This document shows, piece by piece, positions 43,161 to 55,045 of a stretch of DNA of 64,000 nt. Positions within the stretch are counted from its first letter, which is position 1. Each line of letters begins with the position of its first letter. Both the position numbers and the translations under genes were made by a program. Below the pieces are notes generated by a model. That model was not told where the DNA came from. It saw only the letters and a list, made by a program, of their open reading frames with translations, and made no database searches. The DNA is from Limnephilus marmoratus (taxonomy: Eukaryota > Arthropoda > Insecta > Trichoptera > Limnephilidae): positions 43,574,962 through 43,638,961 of the forward strand of contig OU862928.1 in the NCBI GenBank assembly GCA_917880885.1. Reading direction: 5' to 3'.

Positions 43161-43639
43161 TACTCGGTATTCCCATTGAAAACAAAAAAATTGATTACTT
43201 GATGAAAGAATTAAATTTATTAATCCCTCAGACCTCCATCGTATTATTATTTCAGAGGATGAAATTATTTCCGCTTTACGATAAAATCCAAATAAATGGA
43301 ATACTTCTGAAAGTATCCGAAGCCAAAGACTGTTTTTTAAAGGTGATATATTACGCTTCCAAATTTTATAAATCGAAATAAATATGTAATTGTGAAATAT
43401 AAAACTTATTTTACTGATAAAAAAAAAACACAAATTACTACATATTTTATAAGACAAGTGTTTTATAAAAGTCATTGTCCTCTCACTCTTTTGTCGTTCC
43501 TTGTAAAAATAATTAATTTAAAAAATCCCAAAATTTCATAAATTTATTTCGAAATGCCTTTCAAAATTATGGTTTCATAAAGGTGTGCCTACATTTTACT
43601 TCTTTTATGGTTAGTTATTTTAATATAAAGCGTGGTCTT

Positions 43640-44165
43640 TTCTTTCAAACGCCGTTTATATCATACTAGCTGGTTCCCGGCATGCGTTGCTGTGCCATTT
43701 AATAAAGAAAATGTTACTCCCTGCGTGTCCTTTCCTATTCGTACCATTCCCTGGCGTTCCCACTCCGCCTCCTGCACCTTCCCTCTCCCCACTCCACCCC
43801 CCCCTTCAACCGTCCCGCGAACCCTAATCCCAGTTTTCCTCTCCCCTCCCAGGTTCCCCTCCCCCCTCCCCGGTTCCCCTACCCCCCTCTCGCGAACCTC
43901 CTACCCAAGTTCCCCTCCCCCCTCCCGCATTCCATACATTCAGTCCCGGTACATTCATTTTTCAAACAGTTCGCGTACCACCTATTGCAATTTTTTATAC
44001 AAATTTCATAATGCCAGAGCTCACAAGTAGTTTTATACAAACCTTGTCCTGACAATAACGAATACAAAAAAAATAATTATCCAATTTGGTGCAGTCGTTC
44101 GGAAGTTATGCGCGTACATACATTTCGGCGATTCGTTTTTATTTATGTAGATTTCTCACTATGAT
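43640..44165 (-). repeat. Dispersed repeat G, long inverted copy
   Basis: It begins ACTAGCTGGTTCCCGGCATG and holds a C-rich tract (43740-43930). AATTTCATAATGCCAGAGCT and GCGCGTACATACATTTCGGC precede a TTTTTATTTATGTAGATT end. The inverse of GAGCTCTGGCATTATGAAAT links it to the plus copies at 26890, 41270 and 44560. The ACTAGC start recurs at 63920. Confidence 0.55.
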
Positions 44166-44559
44166 AGTACGGAAGATACAGCGATTTTTAAGAGATCTAT
44201 GCGAGTTGTTCCGAAAACCGAAGAAATAGACCTTAAGGGTTAAGACTCTCAGATCGTTATCAGGTTATAGAGCGTAATTTAAAAGGGAACAAATTCAATA
44301 ACGGGTCATCAAAAAAGATTTTTTTTTTAATAAAAAGACAAATACCTTTGTTTACATCACTTTTATTAATACACAATCAACATGTTTCGATGTTCACATC
44401 TTGTCACACATTGTCTTTTCATTAAAAAAAAGATTTTTTGGTTATTTATAATATTTAAACTCATTTGTTAAACTTATAATTTCTATGACTTCAAGCTCGT
44501 CTAAATTGATACCATTCTATGAATAATAGTGAGTTCTAGCTAATGAAATTATGTGTTGC

Positions 44560-44810
44560 TAACCATTCATCCGATTGCGATGAAACTTTGGGGATTTGAT
44601 GTGTGCGTGGCCGCGATGGTTCTTTATATACTGGTGAGCTCTGGCATTATAAAATTTGTATGGGTTCGCGGGACGAGTCAAGGCGGAGTGGGAACGCGTG
44701 AGAGGATGGGACGCAGGAGAGGAAGGGGAGGCGGAAGGGGAACGGGACGAATGGGAAAGGACACAGAACACCTCTGCCATAGGTCACCCCAAGTGGTTTA
44801 TTTATTAAGT
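44560..44810 (+). repeat. Dispersed repeat G joined to a family D scrap
   Basis: ATCCGATTGCGATGAAACTT, then GAGCTCTGGCATTATAAAAT and a GGAAGGGG tract follow repeat G. CCTCTGCCATAGGTCACCCC (44771-44790) then joins a piece of SINE family D in inverted orientation. Confidence 0.55.
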
Positions 44811-45538
44811 GGCAAGCAACGCATCATTTTTTTTTTTGTATTTTGTATGCGTGAATTAGGAAAATGCGTAGAGAAAAGGAAGGCGTGAACGTGAACATTG
44901 CAAAATTTTAATTTATCGTCATGGTGTAAACTTGTAGAACATAATTAATTTTTTAAATTTAATGAACGGTTCTGGATATTTGCAACGGCAAAATTTATTT
45001 TCTTCAACATTACCAAGTGAGTTTTTTTTATTCATCAGCTTTCTACAAACAAACCTGTTTCTCTATTGAATTTATCTCCAATAACGATTTAAGTATTATT
45101 ATTTAAGAAGTCCTTCTGCTCGTAAATCTTAACTTTTTAAAAATTTATTATAGCCACATTCTCAAGTCTTCGGTTAACTCGTAGGTTCTCAACGTGGGCG
45201 ATAACGCCCCCTTGTGGGCGTTTGAAACTGTCAAGGGGGCGGTAGAAGACCGAGAGCAAATTAGGGGGCGTTGAGGCTGTCAGGGGGGGCGATAAAACAC
45301 CCAAAATTTGGTGCGTTGAGACGGCACAGTGAGGGCGTGGGCAGGTAAAAAAAATATGGTCTAAAAAAGACAAAAAAAACACGCTTATCACATACCAATA
45401 AAGCAAAGTAAACTTTAATATCGGTTAATTTTTGTTATTGTATGTATTGTAATCATTTTTATCATGACTGCGAAAATTCACATATTTCGATAATTCGGGA
45501 AGTGGATTAAAATTGAACTGAAAGATTCCATTACATTC

Positions 45539-45958
45539 GACGACCTCCGTAGTCCAGTGGATAAGACTCTTGACTCACAATCCGGAGGTCGCGGGTTCGA
45601 ACCTGGCATGCGCAAATAAATTTTATTTGATTAATTTGTGGTATTTCACAATTAATTCATTTAAAATAATATATAGTATATTTGCGGCATGTTTCAGAGT
45701 GGAAGATACTATCAGTATCGCCCTGGTGTAAGACCACCATTCTGAATTGAAACGTTGCTTGAAAATGGCTTTAGCCGTGTTTAGTGACCAGATCTGAATA
45801 GCCAGGTACTTCCCAACCTTCCTCTTCCTCACCTCCTTCCCCTCCCCACTACCTTCAGCCTCACAACATACCCCAATTGGGGATGCCATAGTCTCACTGG
45901 CTCCAGACGGGAGCAGTTGAGATTCTTGTGCGGCATTCATTGTAAAAAAAAAAAAAAC
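45539..45958 (+). mobile_element. SINE family A, second complete copy
   Basis: It is almost identical to 6124-6539, with the tRNA-like head at 45539-45615 (TAGTCCAGTGGATAAGACTC, loop CTCACAA, B box GGTTCGAACC) and a terminal A-run of 13. ACATTC occurs just before the head (45531-45536) and just after the A-run, a short target duplication. Confidence 0.85.
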
Positions 45959-45984
45959 ATTCAGATCTACATTAAATTGGATGA

Positions 45985-46720
45985 TATTTGATTATGTATC
46001 CTTTAATCTTAAGGTTTTTAAAATTATTTATGTAGATAATGAATAGAATCGGTCCAAGAACACTTCCTTGTGGGACGCCATAGTTTGAAGGTAGGAGTTT
46101 GCTCTTTCGCTTGAAAAATCTGTACTTGTTGTTCTCGTCCTGTTATATAAGACTTCAATAAGTTCATTGTTGTTTCGGCTAATCCTGTTTTTTTTTTAGC
46201 TTAGATAGTAATATTTTACGGTCTATTGTGTCAAAAGCTTTCTGGAGATATATGAAATAAAGCCAAACATTTTGTCCCATCATCTATGTTTTTTTTTATG
46301 GCTATGCTTTTTAGATTTTCTATGACATCATTGGTATTGAGATTTTCTCTAAAGCCATATTGGGATGGTGAAAATAATTTATGTTTTTCTAGAAATTGAA
46401 CAATTTCCTTCGTCACGATAGTTTTTAAGATTTTTGAAAAGGAGCTTAAGAGACTTATGGGTCGGTAATTATATAATTATATCCTTTATGTTACCACTTT
46501 TATGGATGGGTAAAACTGTGGCTTTTTTAAGGCATGAAGGGAAATACTTGTAGATATAGATAGATTGACCAAGTATGTCAATGGGAAGGTCAGTTTGTAA
46601 TTGTTTTATGGTTTTATTTGAGATTGTATCATCTCCTGATGATTTATTAGCATTAAGGGTTGAAATACCTTTTTTTGATTTCAGTTAACTTTAGTTTATT
46701 TATCTAGTTCATATTATCAT
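45985..46720 (-). pseudogene. LINE reverse transcriptase fragment
   Basis: The clearest part is KHKLFSPSQYGFRENLNTND (46395-46340), the QYGFR motif of Jockey/CR1-type fingers. Further along the minus strand come a degenerate AF motif with a stop, AETTMNLLKSYI, and a mutated PQG region (WRPTRKCSWTDS). The frames shift several times. No 3' domain remains. Confidence 0.6.
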
Positions 46721-47489
46721 TTTCTTCTGGCAAAATGCTTGTTATTATTTGTTGTTAGATTTTCATAGCTACTTTGCCTCATTAGAGCCTAAAATGTCAG
46801 AATGTGCCGTTAAAATCTTTAACAATCAACGGCATCCTCGAAGAATATGCTAAAAATAATTTATGATTGGTTGTATTTTGCATAACCGTTGTTCAGTTTT
46901 CGTGAGGGTTGGCCGTTTCTTGCGAAATGGTTACAGCGATTTTTAACATCTTGATAATTCTATTTGTTATATTACGCAAATGACGTAATACCGATATTTT
47001 TCTATCCATTTTATCTATAACACGACGTATACAATATAACGATAGACCAGATAATAATCCGGAAAACGTAATAAAATAATATTAAACTTGTTATAATTCA
47101 AACGTATGGTTCGTCGTTAATATTATTCACGTTGTCGATAGTTGTAACATTTGAATGACGTTTTGTAGCATTTTCCGCACGCACAGAACGATTTCAATAA
47201 AGAAATGCCTATCTGTTTCGTGACATTTTTAATCGAATTATTGATTCCGTGAAAGTTGAGCCCCCCTCCCCAAGTAAAAAAAAAATTGAGGGACTCTAGA
47301 AAAAAAATATTCTCTAAGTGGGCGGTGGGCAAAATAATGTTAAGAACCTATGGGTTAACCGTTCGCTTTCGGTTCTTCTTGCATTACTTGTCTTCTAAGA
47401 ACGTTCTAATTGCCAAACATAAACCGAATCCTGTATTGTGTATTACTAGCGAGTACCCGGTAGGTGTTGCAATGCCACTCAAAGAAAGA

Positions 47490-47690
47490 AGATGTCTGTG
47501 TTATTCAGTAAAACGTACTATACAAGTATATGAAGCACTTGTTAGCAGTATCCTGGAGTACAATTCCATTAGTAGGACCACTTTAGAACGGAACGATATC
47601 CTTTTAATAAGAAGAGTACAAAAGAGGTTTATGCGTTTCCTTTATAAAAAATCGGAATTAAATTTTTTTCCGGTTTAGGCAAATATTCTA
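47490..47690 (+). pseudogene. LINE C-terminal scrap
   Basis: VYEALVSSILEYNSISRTTL followed by RRVQKRFMRFLYKKSELN parallels the left half of the split LINE at 25505-25664. It ends abruptly near 47690. Confidence 0.65.
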
Positions 47691-47699
47691 AGACATTCT

Positions 47700-47925
47700 G
47701 TATTTTTATTTTAATCGTATTTTTGAAATTATTATTTTTAATTGATAAACTAACGTTTAGACAAGATTTTTATGCATAGTACAAAGGGTAACAATTATTA
47801 TAAGCAATAATTATCAGCCTGAAACACTCATCTACATTGAAAAATCTTCCGAGAAAAGATACTTGCCGCCAACGGGACTTGAACCCGGTTGTGATTCCAT
47901 ATCAAAACGTTAGATACCTACTAAC
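47700..47925 (-). mobile_element. SINE family B, minus strand
   Basis: Read on the minus strand, GGGTTCAAGTCCCGTTGGCG (T arm) leads into GGCAAGTATCTTTTCTCGG, GATGAGTGTTTCAGGCTGAT and GTTACCCTTTGTACTATGCA, ending TTATCAATTAAAAA. The D and anticodon parts (47890-47960) are degenerate. Confidence 0.65.
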
Positions 47926-48215
47926 TCAAAAAACGCACATTTCTGTCTTTACATAAATATTGTGTGGCTAAAACCAGGTGGGAGGGTAACTAACTACTGG
48001 TTATTCAAATCCCGTTACAAAACGAGATTGAAGTCAATTTGATCAACTAACGCTTCACTTCTGAACTTGATTTGAACAAGGCCACTGATTATACAGGGTG
48101 TCCGGGGGTAAAGTGCATTAACTTCGGGAGGTGATTCTACATGATATTATAAGTAGTGTCCGACCGAAACAGGACTTTCTACCGAAACCTAAACCGTAAC
48201 CGAACCTTCGGTATT

Positions 48216-48900
48216 TTATTTATTTATTTAATTTACGCCCGGAGGGCTTTTACATAAATATATAAATACAGTACAATTTTAACACGAGAAAGAAAAATAT
48301 AATATAAAAAAGCTACGATAGAAAACAAAAATACAAACATAAAATAAAAATAAAAGCACCAAAAATTTTAAAGTACAGTGAGAAACAAAAACAATAAAGT
48401 TGCTATAAAAAATAAAAAAAATACATATACAAGGAACAAAAAATTTAAAGTACGGTGATCAGATGTGTTTACAAATTTACAACAATAATCATGAGTAACA
48501 AACACCTATGTAAGTACTTATAGGTTCGTAAATTGCAGGAGTTCAGAACTGTTCAATTTGAATTTTAATATTTTAGATAAAAACTGAAAAAGGTTTATTA
48601 AAGTCGATGTAGTTAATTTACAAACAAAAAAAATCCTTAGTGAGCCCATGAATTATGGATAAATGATTTTATTATTTCATGTTTATAGTGTAACAGTGAC
48701 ATATTCCATATATCTATGTGCGAATACATATTACCCAAGTATTGGATTCTGTAGAGTGGTATATTGAATTGTGCCCTAGTCGTAGTATTGCCACAATAAA
48801 ACGGCAATACTGACCTTGTGTTTCTGGCTGGCACATTAAAATTTATGAGCGCCAAAAATTCAGGGCTGTCAATTGTATTATGCAAGATATCAAGGTATCT
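48216..48900 (-). pseudogene. LINE C-terminal fragment with 3' tail
   Basis: Minus-strand EFLALINFNVPARNTRSVLP and FNIPLYRIQYLGNMYSHIDI are LINE C-terminal motifs, similar to 36964-37503 (SFRIPLRNTRS). The 3' UTR ends at 48216 in an AATAAATAAATA tail next to a CCCTCCGGGCGT block, right beside the hAT left end. Confidence 0.75.
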
Positions 48901-49214
48901 GTCTTAGACATGTTAAAAATCTATTGCTTACTGAAATTTGCCTTATTTTTTACACTTATACAGATAGTTGACACGTGCTAAATGAAATATTAAAAAAAAA
49001 AAACAATAATTGAAGTGTGTGAAAAAAAATATTACTGCTATAAAACAAACAAAATTACATTATTAACAAACCATGTTATCTACTTCCTGGAACAATTTTT
49101 TTTCAATAATCAGCACTTACATTATAAAGGAAGGACCTCATTAATTGAGTATTTTTAATTTTAATTGCGATTACAATCATAACATTCAAGAATAATTTTA
49201 ACATTTATTGAGAT

Positions 49215-49650
49215 TTTAATTTTTTTAAATTTATTTATTTATTTATCTACGAGTATATAAGGTATGCTTACATTACATTATTCGATGCCTGTCTCATTAG
49301 GATATACCTGTGTTGAGACAGGCGTAGGTACATAAATGAATATCATACATAAGAATATTTAATTATAACATAAGAATATTTAAGGTAAAATACATACTGA
49401 TTTATACAATTAAAATAGAAAGATGATTTAACGTGTGGGTAAATACCATAAAGAGAGCATTATATAGATGAAGGAAGAGATGAATAAAGTAGTAAATCCT
49501 GTCAAATCTATTTTACAGATGTTAGCAGTAGTGTGACGTCCAATACTTATAATCCATTTCTTTAAACATGTCATATCTTGTTTGAATTTGGTCATTGATT
49601 CGGTTTGTCTAATCGTAGCTGGTAGTGAATTGTGTGGTTTGCAAGCTATG
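49215..49650 (-). pseudogene. LINE 3' end fragment
   Basis: Minus-strand HNSLPATIRQTESMTKFKQD is the usual extreme C-terminus of such LINEs. The 3' UTR carries CGCCTGTCTCAACACAGG and ends at 49220-49245 in AATAAATAAATTTAAA. Confidence 0.6.
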
Positions 49651-49654
49651 TTTT

Positions 49655-50410
49655 ATTATTTTTTTTTATTATTATAGCGACTATATAGAAAAAATTTTAC
49701 ATACAAAATGTAATGTAAAATTAACTATAAAATATTGTATTTCTTAGTCCTCCTCACTAGGGGGTCCTGTGCCGATGCGGACTAAAGTTATTTAAATATA
49801 GTTCATTTGTCTTCTATGTCGTTTTTAGCGTCTTCGCTAGGGTTTTCTCATTGACCTCTTTAAGCCATATTTTTATTCTTGATTTGTATTCAATTGGATT
49901 TTTTATTAGTTTTATGTCTTGGGGAAGGATGTTATGGAGTTTTGTTGCAAAGTATGTATAGTTTCTTTGTCCAAATGTGGTTTCAAATGTATTTAAAGTG
50001 TTTTTGTCCAAAGGTGGTTTTAGAAAAGGGAGTTTGGAGAAGTTCTTTATTTTTGGCTCGGGTATCATTTGTGTTGTTTTGTATAGGATTTTGTTGTTTT
50101 TATGTAAATAAACTAAGATGGATTTTGCGTAGAGCTGTTTAATGTCCATAACGTTGAAAGTATTGAAGATCGTATCAGTGCTGGTAGGGAGAGGAAGTTT
50201 AAGAATTATTTTTATTATTAGTTTTTGTGCTTCAATGATGCGGTCGAGGGCATTAGAATAAGTGTTACCCCAAGCTAAAATTCCGTATTCGATGTGAGAT
50301 TGGCACTGTGAGTTTTTAAAAGTTGTAGGTTAAGGAAATTGTGCGTTTGTTTGAAAAAGAATATAGATTTGCGGATTTTGTTTGTAGTGTTAAGTATATG
50401 TTGCACTTAA
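49655..50410 (-). pseudogene. LINE C-terminal fragment and 3' UTR
   Basis: The minus frame 50149-49814 has KQLYAKSILVYLHKNNK and FGQRNYTYFATKLHNILPQD. Upstream pieces to 50400 add FFKQTHNFLNLQLL and FWLGVTLILM in shifted frame. The 3' UTR contains CAGGACCCCCTAGTGAGGAG and runs into an A-rich end near 49660. It is related to 37655-38995. Confidence 0.7.
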
Positions 50411-50529
50411 TACCACGTATGATTACCTAATTAATAACTAGTAATTGATTATTATCGGTCACAACAAAGAAAGAAAATAAAGGCAAATACCGTTCTTATG
50501 ATAAATTAATCAGTCTCAACAAAGGTTAC

Positions 50530-51505
50530 TATAATTTGACAGTAAAGGCAAGGCTTTTGACAGTATCTCCCACACAAAACTAATTAATAAATTAAATGAT
50601 ATCGGTATTATTGGTAAGGTTAGGTATTGGCTGAAAAGTTATCTAACTCAAAGAAATCAAAAAGTAAAATTAAATAACTCACTAATAGTGTTGATGAAAC
50701 TTTAGAATTTGGAATTCCCCAGGGGACTGTTATTGGACCAATTTTATTTATAATATACGTAAACCAAATGTTTAAATTATCACTTAATGGTAAACTTATA
50801 TCCTTTGCTGACGACACTGCAATAATTATCGAAAAAAAGACGTGGAACGATATTACCAATGCAGCCAATCAAGACATGAAGGTTTTAAAAAATTGGTTCG
50901 ATAACAATTTACTATCACTCAACACAGAAAAAACTTATTACATTCCATTCTCTCTACAAGAAGATGTGCCAAATAATTTAATTAACGTAACAATTCATTC
51001 CAAAAATTGTGCAAATGACGGTACATGTAATACGGACTGCACTAAGCTGAATCATAAATCTAATGTAAAATATCTTGGAATCTTAATAGATAAAAATGTT
51101 AAATGGAAAGATCATATCAATCTCACTGTGGAAAGAATAAGAAAACTTATCTATGTTTTCTATAACATACGAAATATTTTAAACAAGAAAACTATCAAAA
51201 TTGTCTATTATGCATTAATTCAGTCTTATTACAGTACGGAATTATTGGGTGGGGAGGGGCATTTAAGGCTTTCTTACAGCCCATAATTATAATTCAAAGA
51301 ATAATTATAAAAACCATTCTTAGGAAACCATACGACTTCCCCACTATACAGATATTTTGGGAATTTAATATACCATCCATTATAGAATTGTATAAGAGAA
51401 ACGCCTTATGCCAAATTTATAAAGAATATTTTATTAAAAAAATTCACCCCTCAGATAGCATAAGCAATAGATTTAAAACTAATGGCTTAATAGCCATCCC
51501 TATAA
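50530..51505 (+). pseudogene. LINE reverse transcriptase, 5' part of a split copy
   Basis: The plus strand gives FDSISHTKLINKLNDIGIIG and a PQG region across a frameshift near 50730. The frame 50768-51286 then has SFADDTAIIIEKKTWNDITN, VKYLGILIDKNVKWKDHINL and IKIVYYALIQS. After a further frame change it reads QRIIIKTILRKPYDFPTIQI up to 51500, where a second LINE interrupts it. The remainder resumes at 53840. Confidence 0.8.
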
Positions 51506-53839
51506 TAATAATAATAATATTTGGCTAATTTATATAGCGCCGTTTTCGCGAAAAATCACCTCAAGGGCGCTGTACAAATAAATACATAAAATAATAATAT
51601 TACTGGCTTATAACTAAGATTTACAATTATAACAGTGACTTACATCTAAGACTTATAGCTAGTGGCTTATGACTAAGACATATAAATGCTAACCTAAAAC
51701 TGAACTCAATGACATACATGTTTACAATCATGACTTAAAGTTAGAGATTTATAACTAACATATAAGTATTTACATTTAAAAATACTTCTACACATCTTGT
51801 ACAGGTCATACTTTCGCCAGAATCATACACAGCGCCAGAAGAAGAAGGAAGTTTTTACATAATATTACTTTTTAAGGACATGGATGCAAAATTATCGGAT
51901 TTACGAAAGCGTACGGATATCTTAAATAAATTATTGAAATTAATCGCCGATCTTTACCGTATTAAGATGATTCACCGCACAACATTAAACAGATTGAGGT
52001 GTTAGATTATCACTGACAGTCTATTGGTAGGTAGATCAATAGCATTTTGACTTTTTCATGAATAGTTGTAGGGAATAGCAAATAAAATAGTATATATTCG
52101 TGGATATAAACAATTATTAGAGTATAAATAAACAGAAATAAAAAAAAAAAATTATGAAATTTAAATCAAATGACGAATTTATGGAAATGAGTATTTGAAA
52201 AAATGAGTTTTTAGTTTGGATCTAAATTCCGCTGTGTTGGTTATGCATCTCAATTCCATGGGAAGTTTATTCCAAGCCTCAGGGCCGGATAATCCAAACG
52301 CACGATCACCAAAATTAGTGTTCGGATTTCGCTTGGGTTCTTTCAACCTTCCAATTGCAGATGATGTCGCTGATCTAAGAGATGACTGCCTTGGACCTAT
52401 ATTTTCCGGAATGCATAGTTCAGAGGTATAGGGTGGAGCCATTTCATTGATAGCTTTAAACACCATGCAGCATAACTTATACTGGATCCTTTCAGGGCAC
52501 TTCAACCAGTGAAGATTTCGGAGGTGTTCCGAAATGTGCGAAAACTTGGGTACCCCAGTGATTAGTCGTGCTGCAGCATTGAACACCGATTGTAATTTAT
52601 CAGTTTGACATTTAGGAAGACTTGCATAGATACCATTGCAGTAATCAAGACGTGATACAATATATGAATTCACAAGAAGCTTAGTTGCTTCTGTTGAAAG
52701 GTTCCTACGAACTGATTTAAGTTGTCTTAAGTAGAAGAACCCTGTGCTAACGGTCCTATTCACCTGACTTTTCAATGAAAGGTCTGAATCCAGATAAACT
52801 CCCAGAAGTTTGACAGTTGTTTTCGCAATTACGTCATTGCCGGAAATAGAAATTGGTGAGTTGTCTATTAGATGTTGACGTCTATTTGTGGCTGCCCACA
52901 GAAATTCGGTCTTTGATGGATTGAGCTTCAGTTTGTTTGAGGACATCCAGAAACTAATTGCTTCTAGACACCCAACTGTGCGAATTTTACGGCCGGTGAT
53001 CTCATTTGGTGAGCGGTAAAAGTGGACTTGCTAATCGTCGGCATAAAAGTGAGAAAGGAGACCAAATGACTCGATAATTCTTGCGACATCATTTGTGAAG
53101 AGGATGAAGAGAAGTGGACCCAAAACGGATCCCTGGGGTACCCCTGAAGAGAGTTTTGTGAAGTTAGATTGTTTATTTCCCACCTTCACTGCTTGTGAGC
53201 GATTCGATAGATAGGATTGTTGCCAATTTTTTACGTTAGAATGCAAACCAAATGTTACCTCTAGTCTCTTAATGAGAAAGTCGTGGTCAATGGTGTCAAA
53301 TGCGGCGCTCATATCTAAAAGTGAAAGAAGTGCTAACTTACCTGACTCTATGGCAAGGGTAATGTCTGACAGGACACGAAATAACCCGGTTTCTGTTGAG
53401 TGGAATCTTCTGTAAGCGGATTGATTATCGGTAATTAATTTATTTAGGTTTAAGTGGGAGGTTATTTGGGAAGCAGCAATTTTTTCGAGTAGTTTTGCTA
53501 CGAAAGGTAGATTTGACACAGGTCGATAATTACCCAAGTTGTCGGCATCAAGATGTACTTTTTTATAGTTGGGGTAACTACTGCATACTTAAGTGCTTCC
53601 GGGAAGTCACCTGTGCTTAGGGACTTATTAAACACGTGAACCAGGTAGGGGGCTAACACGTTGCAACATTTCTTGAGAAGCCACGTTGGGATAGGGTCTA
53701 AAACACATTGTTTATTTGGCGAACTTAGAATTAACTTTCCTACTTCTTCTAGCGTTGTAGGTTTGAAGGATGACAGTGTTCCTTTGGAATTGGCTGTAAA
53801 TATTGGCGGGGGGGCAGAAGATGTGCTTAGAACGACCAT
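51505..53839 (-). pseudogene. L2/CR1-like LINE nested in another LINE
   Basis: Minus strand order: LDPIPTWLLKKCCNVLAPYL, then NYRPVSNLPFVAKLLEKIAA, STETGLFRVLSDITLAIESG, DMSAAFDTIDHDFL, SSGVPQGSVLGPLLF and HFYADD. After a stop near 53030 come KLKLNPSKTEFLWAATNRRQ and a C-terminal FGDRAFGLSGPEAWNKLPME. These match the L2/Daphne branch of CR1-like LINEs. The 3' end carries GCGCTATATAAATTAGCCAA and a TAT triplet run (51505-51520), as usual for that branch. Only two or three breaks are present, so it is fairly young; the 5' end is truncated. Confidence 0.85.
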
Positions 53840-54300
53840 GGCTCAGCACCACTATTTGTATTTAGGTGTAAGATGGTACAATATATTATTATCCAATAAC
53901 AAAATTAATATAACAGATACACTGAATTATGAATTATTCAAAAAATAAATTATGTCCCTTAAATTGGATAATGACATATTGTACCCTTAATGTTTACCCT
54001 TTATGTAATTAATTAATTTACCCTTACTTATTAAAAAAAATTGTATTGATATTGTCCTTATATAACTATTTTTGTCTAAATTGTGTACCTACCTAAGATA
54101 TTTATTTCATTAGTTTTTTGAAAATTGTTTACATAGTGAACATTATTATTATTTTTTTTGCATGAAAAATACTCCTCCCATAAACACGAGCTTCTAGAGC
54201 TAACTTATAGAGTAGTAGAATAAAACATGAATTATTTTGTAATCTTGCATATATTATCATTGTAATGTATAAACAAAAATCTTAAAATAAATAAATAAAA
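53840..54300 (+). pseudogene. 3' part of the LINE split by the L2-like insertion
   Basis: AQHHYLYLGVRWYNILLSNN then NITDTLNYELFKK with a stop at 53948 continue the C-terminus of 50530-51505. The layout matches HHYTYQGRTFFNRLPEEIRS in the related LINE at 37936. The 3' UTR ends in AATAAATAAATAAAAAAATA near 54285-54310. Confidence 0.75.
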
Positions 54301-54730
54301 AAATAAATAAAATAATTAAAGTACTTTACGACGCCGGACCGGCCGGCGAACTCAGCTGATGATGGCGGGTGATACACGAGACACGAACTTAGCAGAAGTT
54401 AGCGCGATAATTCACGAACGTGGGGTTTCGGTGCGGCCGAAGGTTCGGCAGATTTTCTGCCGAAACCGAAACTGTTGCCGAAACTAGATTTTTTGCCGAA
54501 ACCGAACCTTCGATCGGTCACTAATTATAAGTAAAAAAGATAAATAACTTTTTCGGGTAAATTCCAACTTTTAGGGGTAGTTTTGTGGTAAAAAGATAAA
54601 ATGCATTTTATTTCATTTATTGGGGTGTTCTTATAAAAAAAATTATTGTTTGCTTTATTATTATTATTGTAACGGACGTGTTGCTCTCCCTCATTGTTAA
54701 ATTATAATTTGCTAGTTATGTACAATGCCC

Positions 54731-54775
54731 CGGTGCAACTAATAAAGCTTGCGTGCCAAGTTGCACCGGGAGACA
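54731..54775. repeat. CCCGGTGCAAC hairpin, first copy
   Basis: CCCGGTGCAAC is separated by about 20 bases from GTTGCACCGGG, an 11-bp perfect stem. A diverged copy with one bulged base is at 55153-55197. Both loops hold an AARCTTGCRTRCC-type word. Confidence 0.75.
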
Positions 54776-54877
54776 TTCTAGACTCTTATAATTTAATAAT
54801 TTTAATACTTAATACCTTATTTATGCTTATTTACGCCTCCAAAGGCAACCAGGCTAACTAGCCTCCTTTTTAGTTAT

Positions 54878-55045
54878 GGCCCTGAAAAGGGCCATTATTA
54901 TACTGGCTCGCAGTCGGCTTCACCAAGCAGGCTGTTTTGCCAACCTTTTTAGGCGGCCCTAACAAGGGCCGTTATTATACTGGCTCGCAGTCGGCTTCAC
55001 CAAGCAGATTGCCTTTTATTTTTTTTGGCGGCCCCTTTCAGGGCC
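54878..55045. repeat. Tandem units headed by histone-like stem-loops
   Basis: Units of about 75 bp start at 54878, 54955 and 55030. Each starts with a GGCCC..GGGCC hairpin, and the first two continue with TATACTGGCTCGCAGTCGGC and TTCACCAAGCAG. On the minus strand the first hairpin reads GGCCCTTTTCAGGGCC, the same as the metazoan histone mRNA stem-loop consensus. On the plus strand the third reads GGCCCCTTTCAGGGCC. A fourth, GGCCCCATTCAGGGCC, is at 55273-55288. No histone coding sequence is near. Confidence 0.75.

Larger units (their letters stand above)
45180..47352. mobile_element. hAT-like element, 2.17 kb, with SINE and LINE inside
   Basis: Ends CGTAGGTTCTCAACGTGGGC and, inverted, CATAGGTTCTTAACATTATT share about 14 bp. 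GGTTAACT (45172-45179) and GGTTAACC (47353-47360) are an 8-bp duplication with one change. Near each end lie G/C-rich GGGGCG words. No transposase remains. The interior is occupied by SINE A (45539-45958) and a LINE fragment (45985-46720). Confidence 0.65.
48154..54523. mobile_element. hAT-like element, 6.4 kb, loaded with nested LINEs
   Basis: Left end TAGTGTCCGACCGAAACAGG and the inverse of the right end, TAGTGACCGATCGAAGGTTC, are imperfect inverted repeats with further CCGAAACCGAA words inside. ATTATAAG is on both sides (48146-48153 and 54524-54531), an exact 8-bp duplication. Flanking DNA (48090-48145 and 54532-54600) reads through as one other repeat. No hAT transposase is visible; five LINE pieces fill the interior. 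Confidence 0.75.

Noticed and set aside
43632..44030. Proline-rich protein frame
   Set aside because: It is the C-rich tract of repeat G; other copies do not keep the frame.
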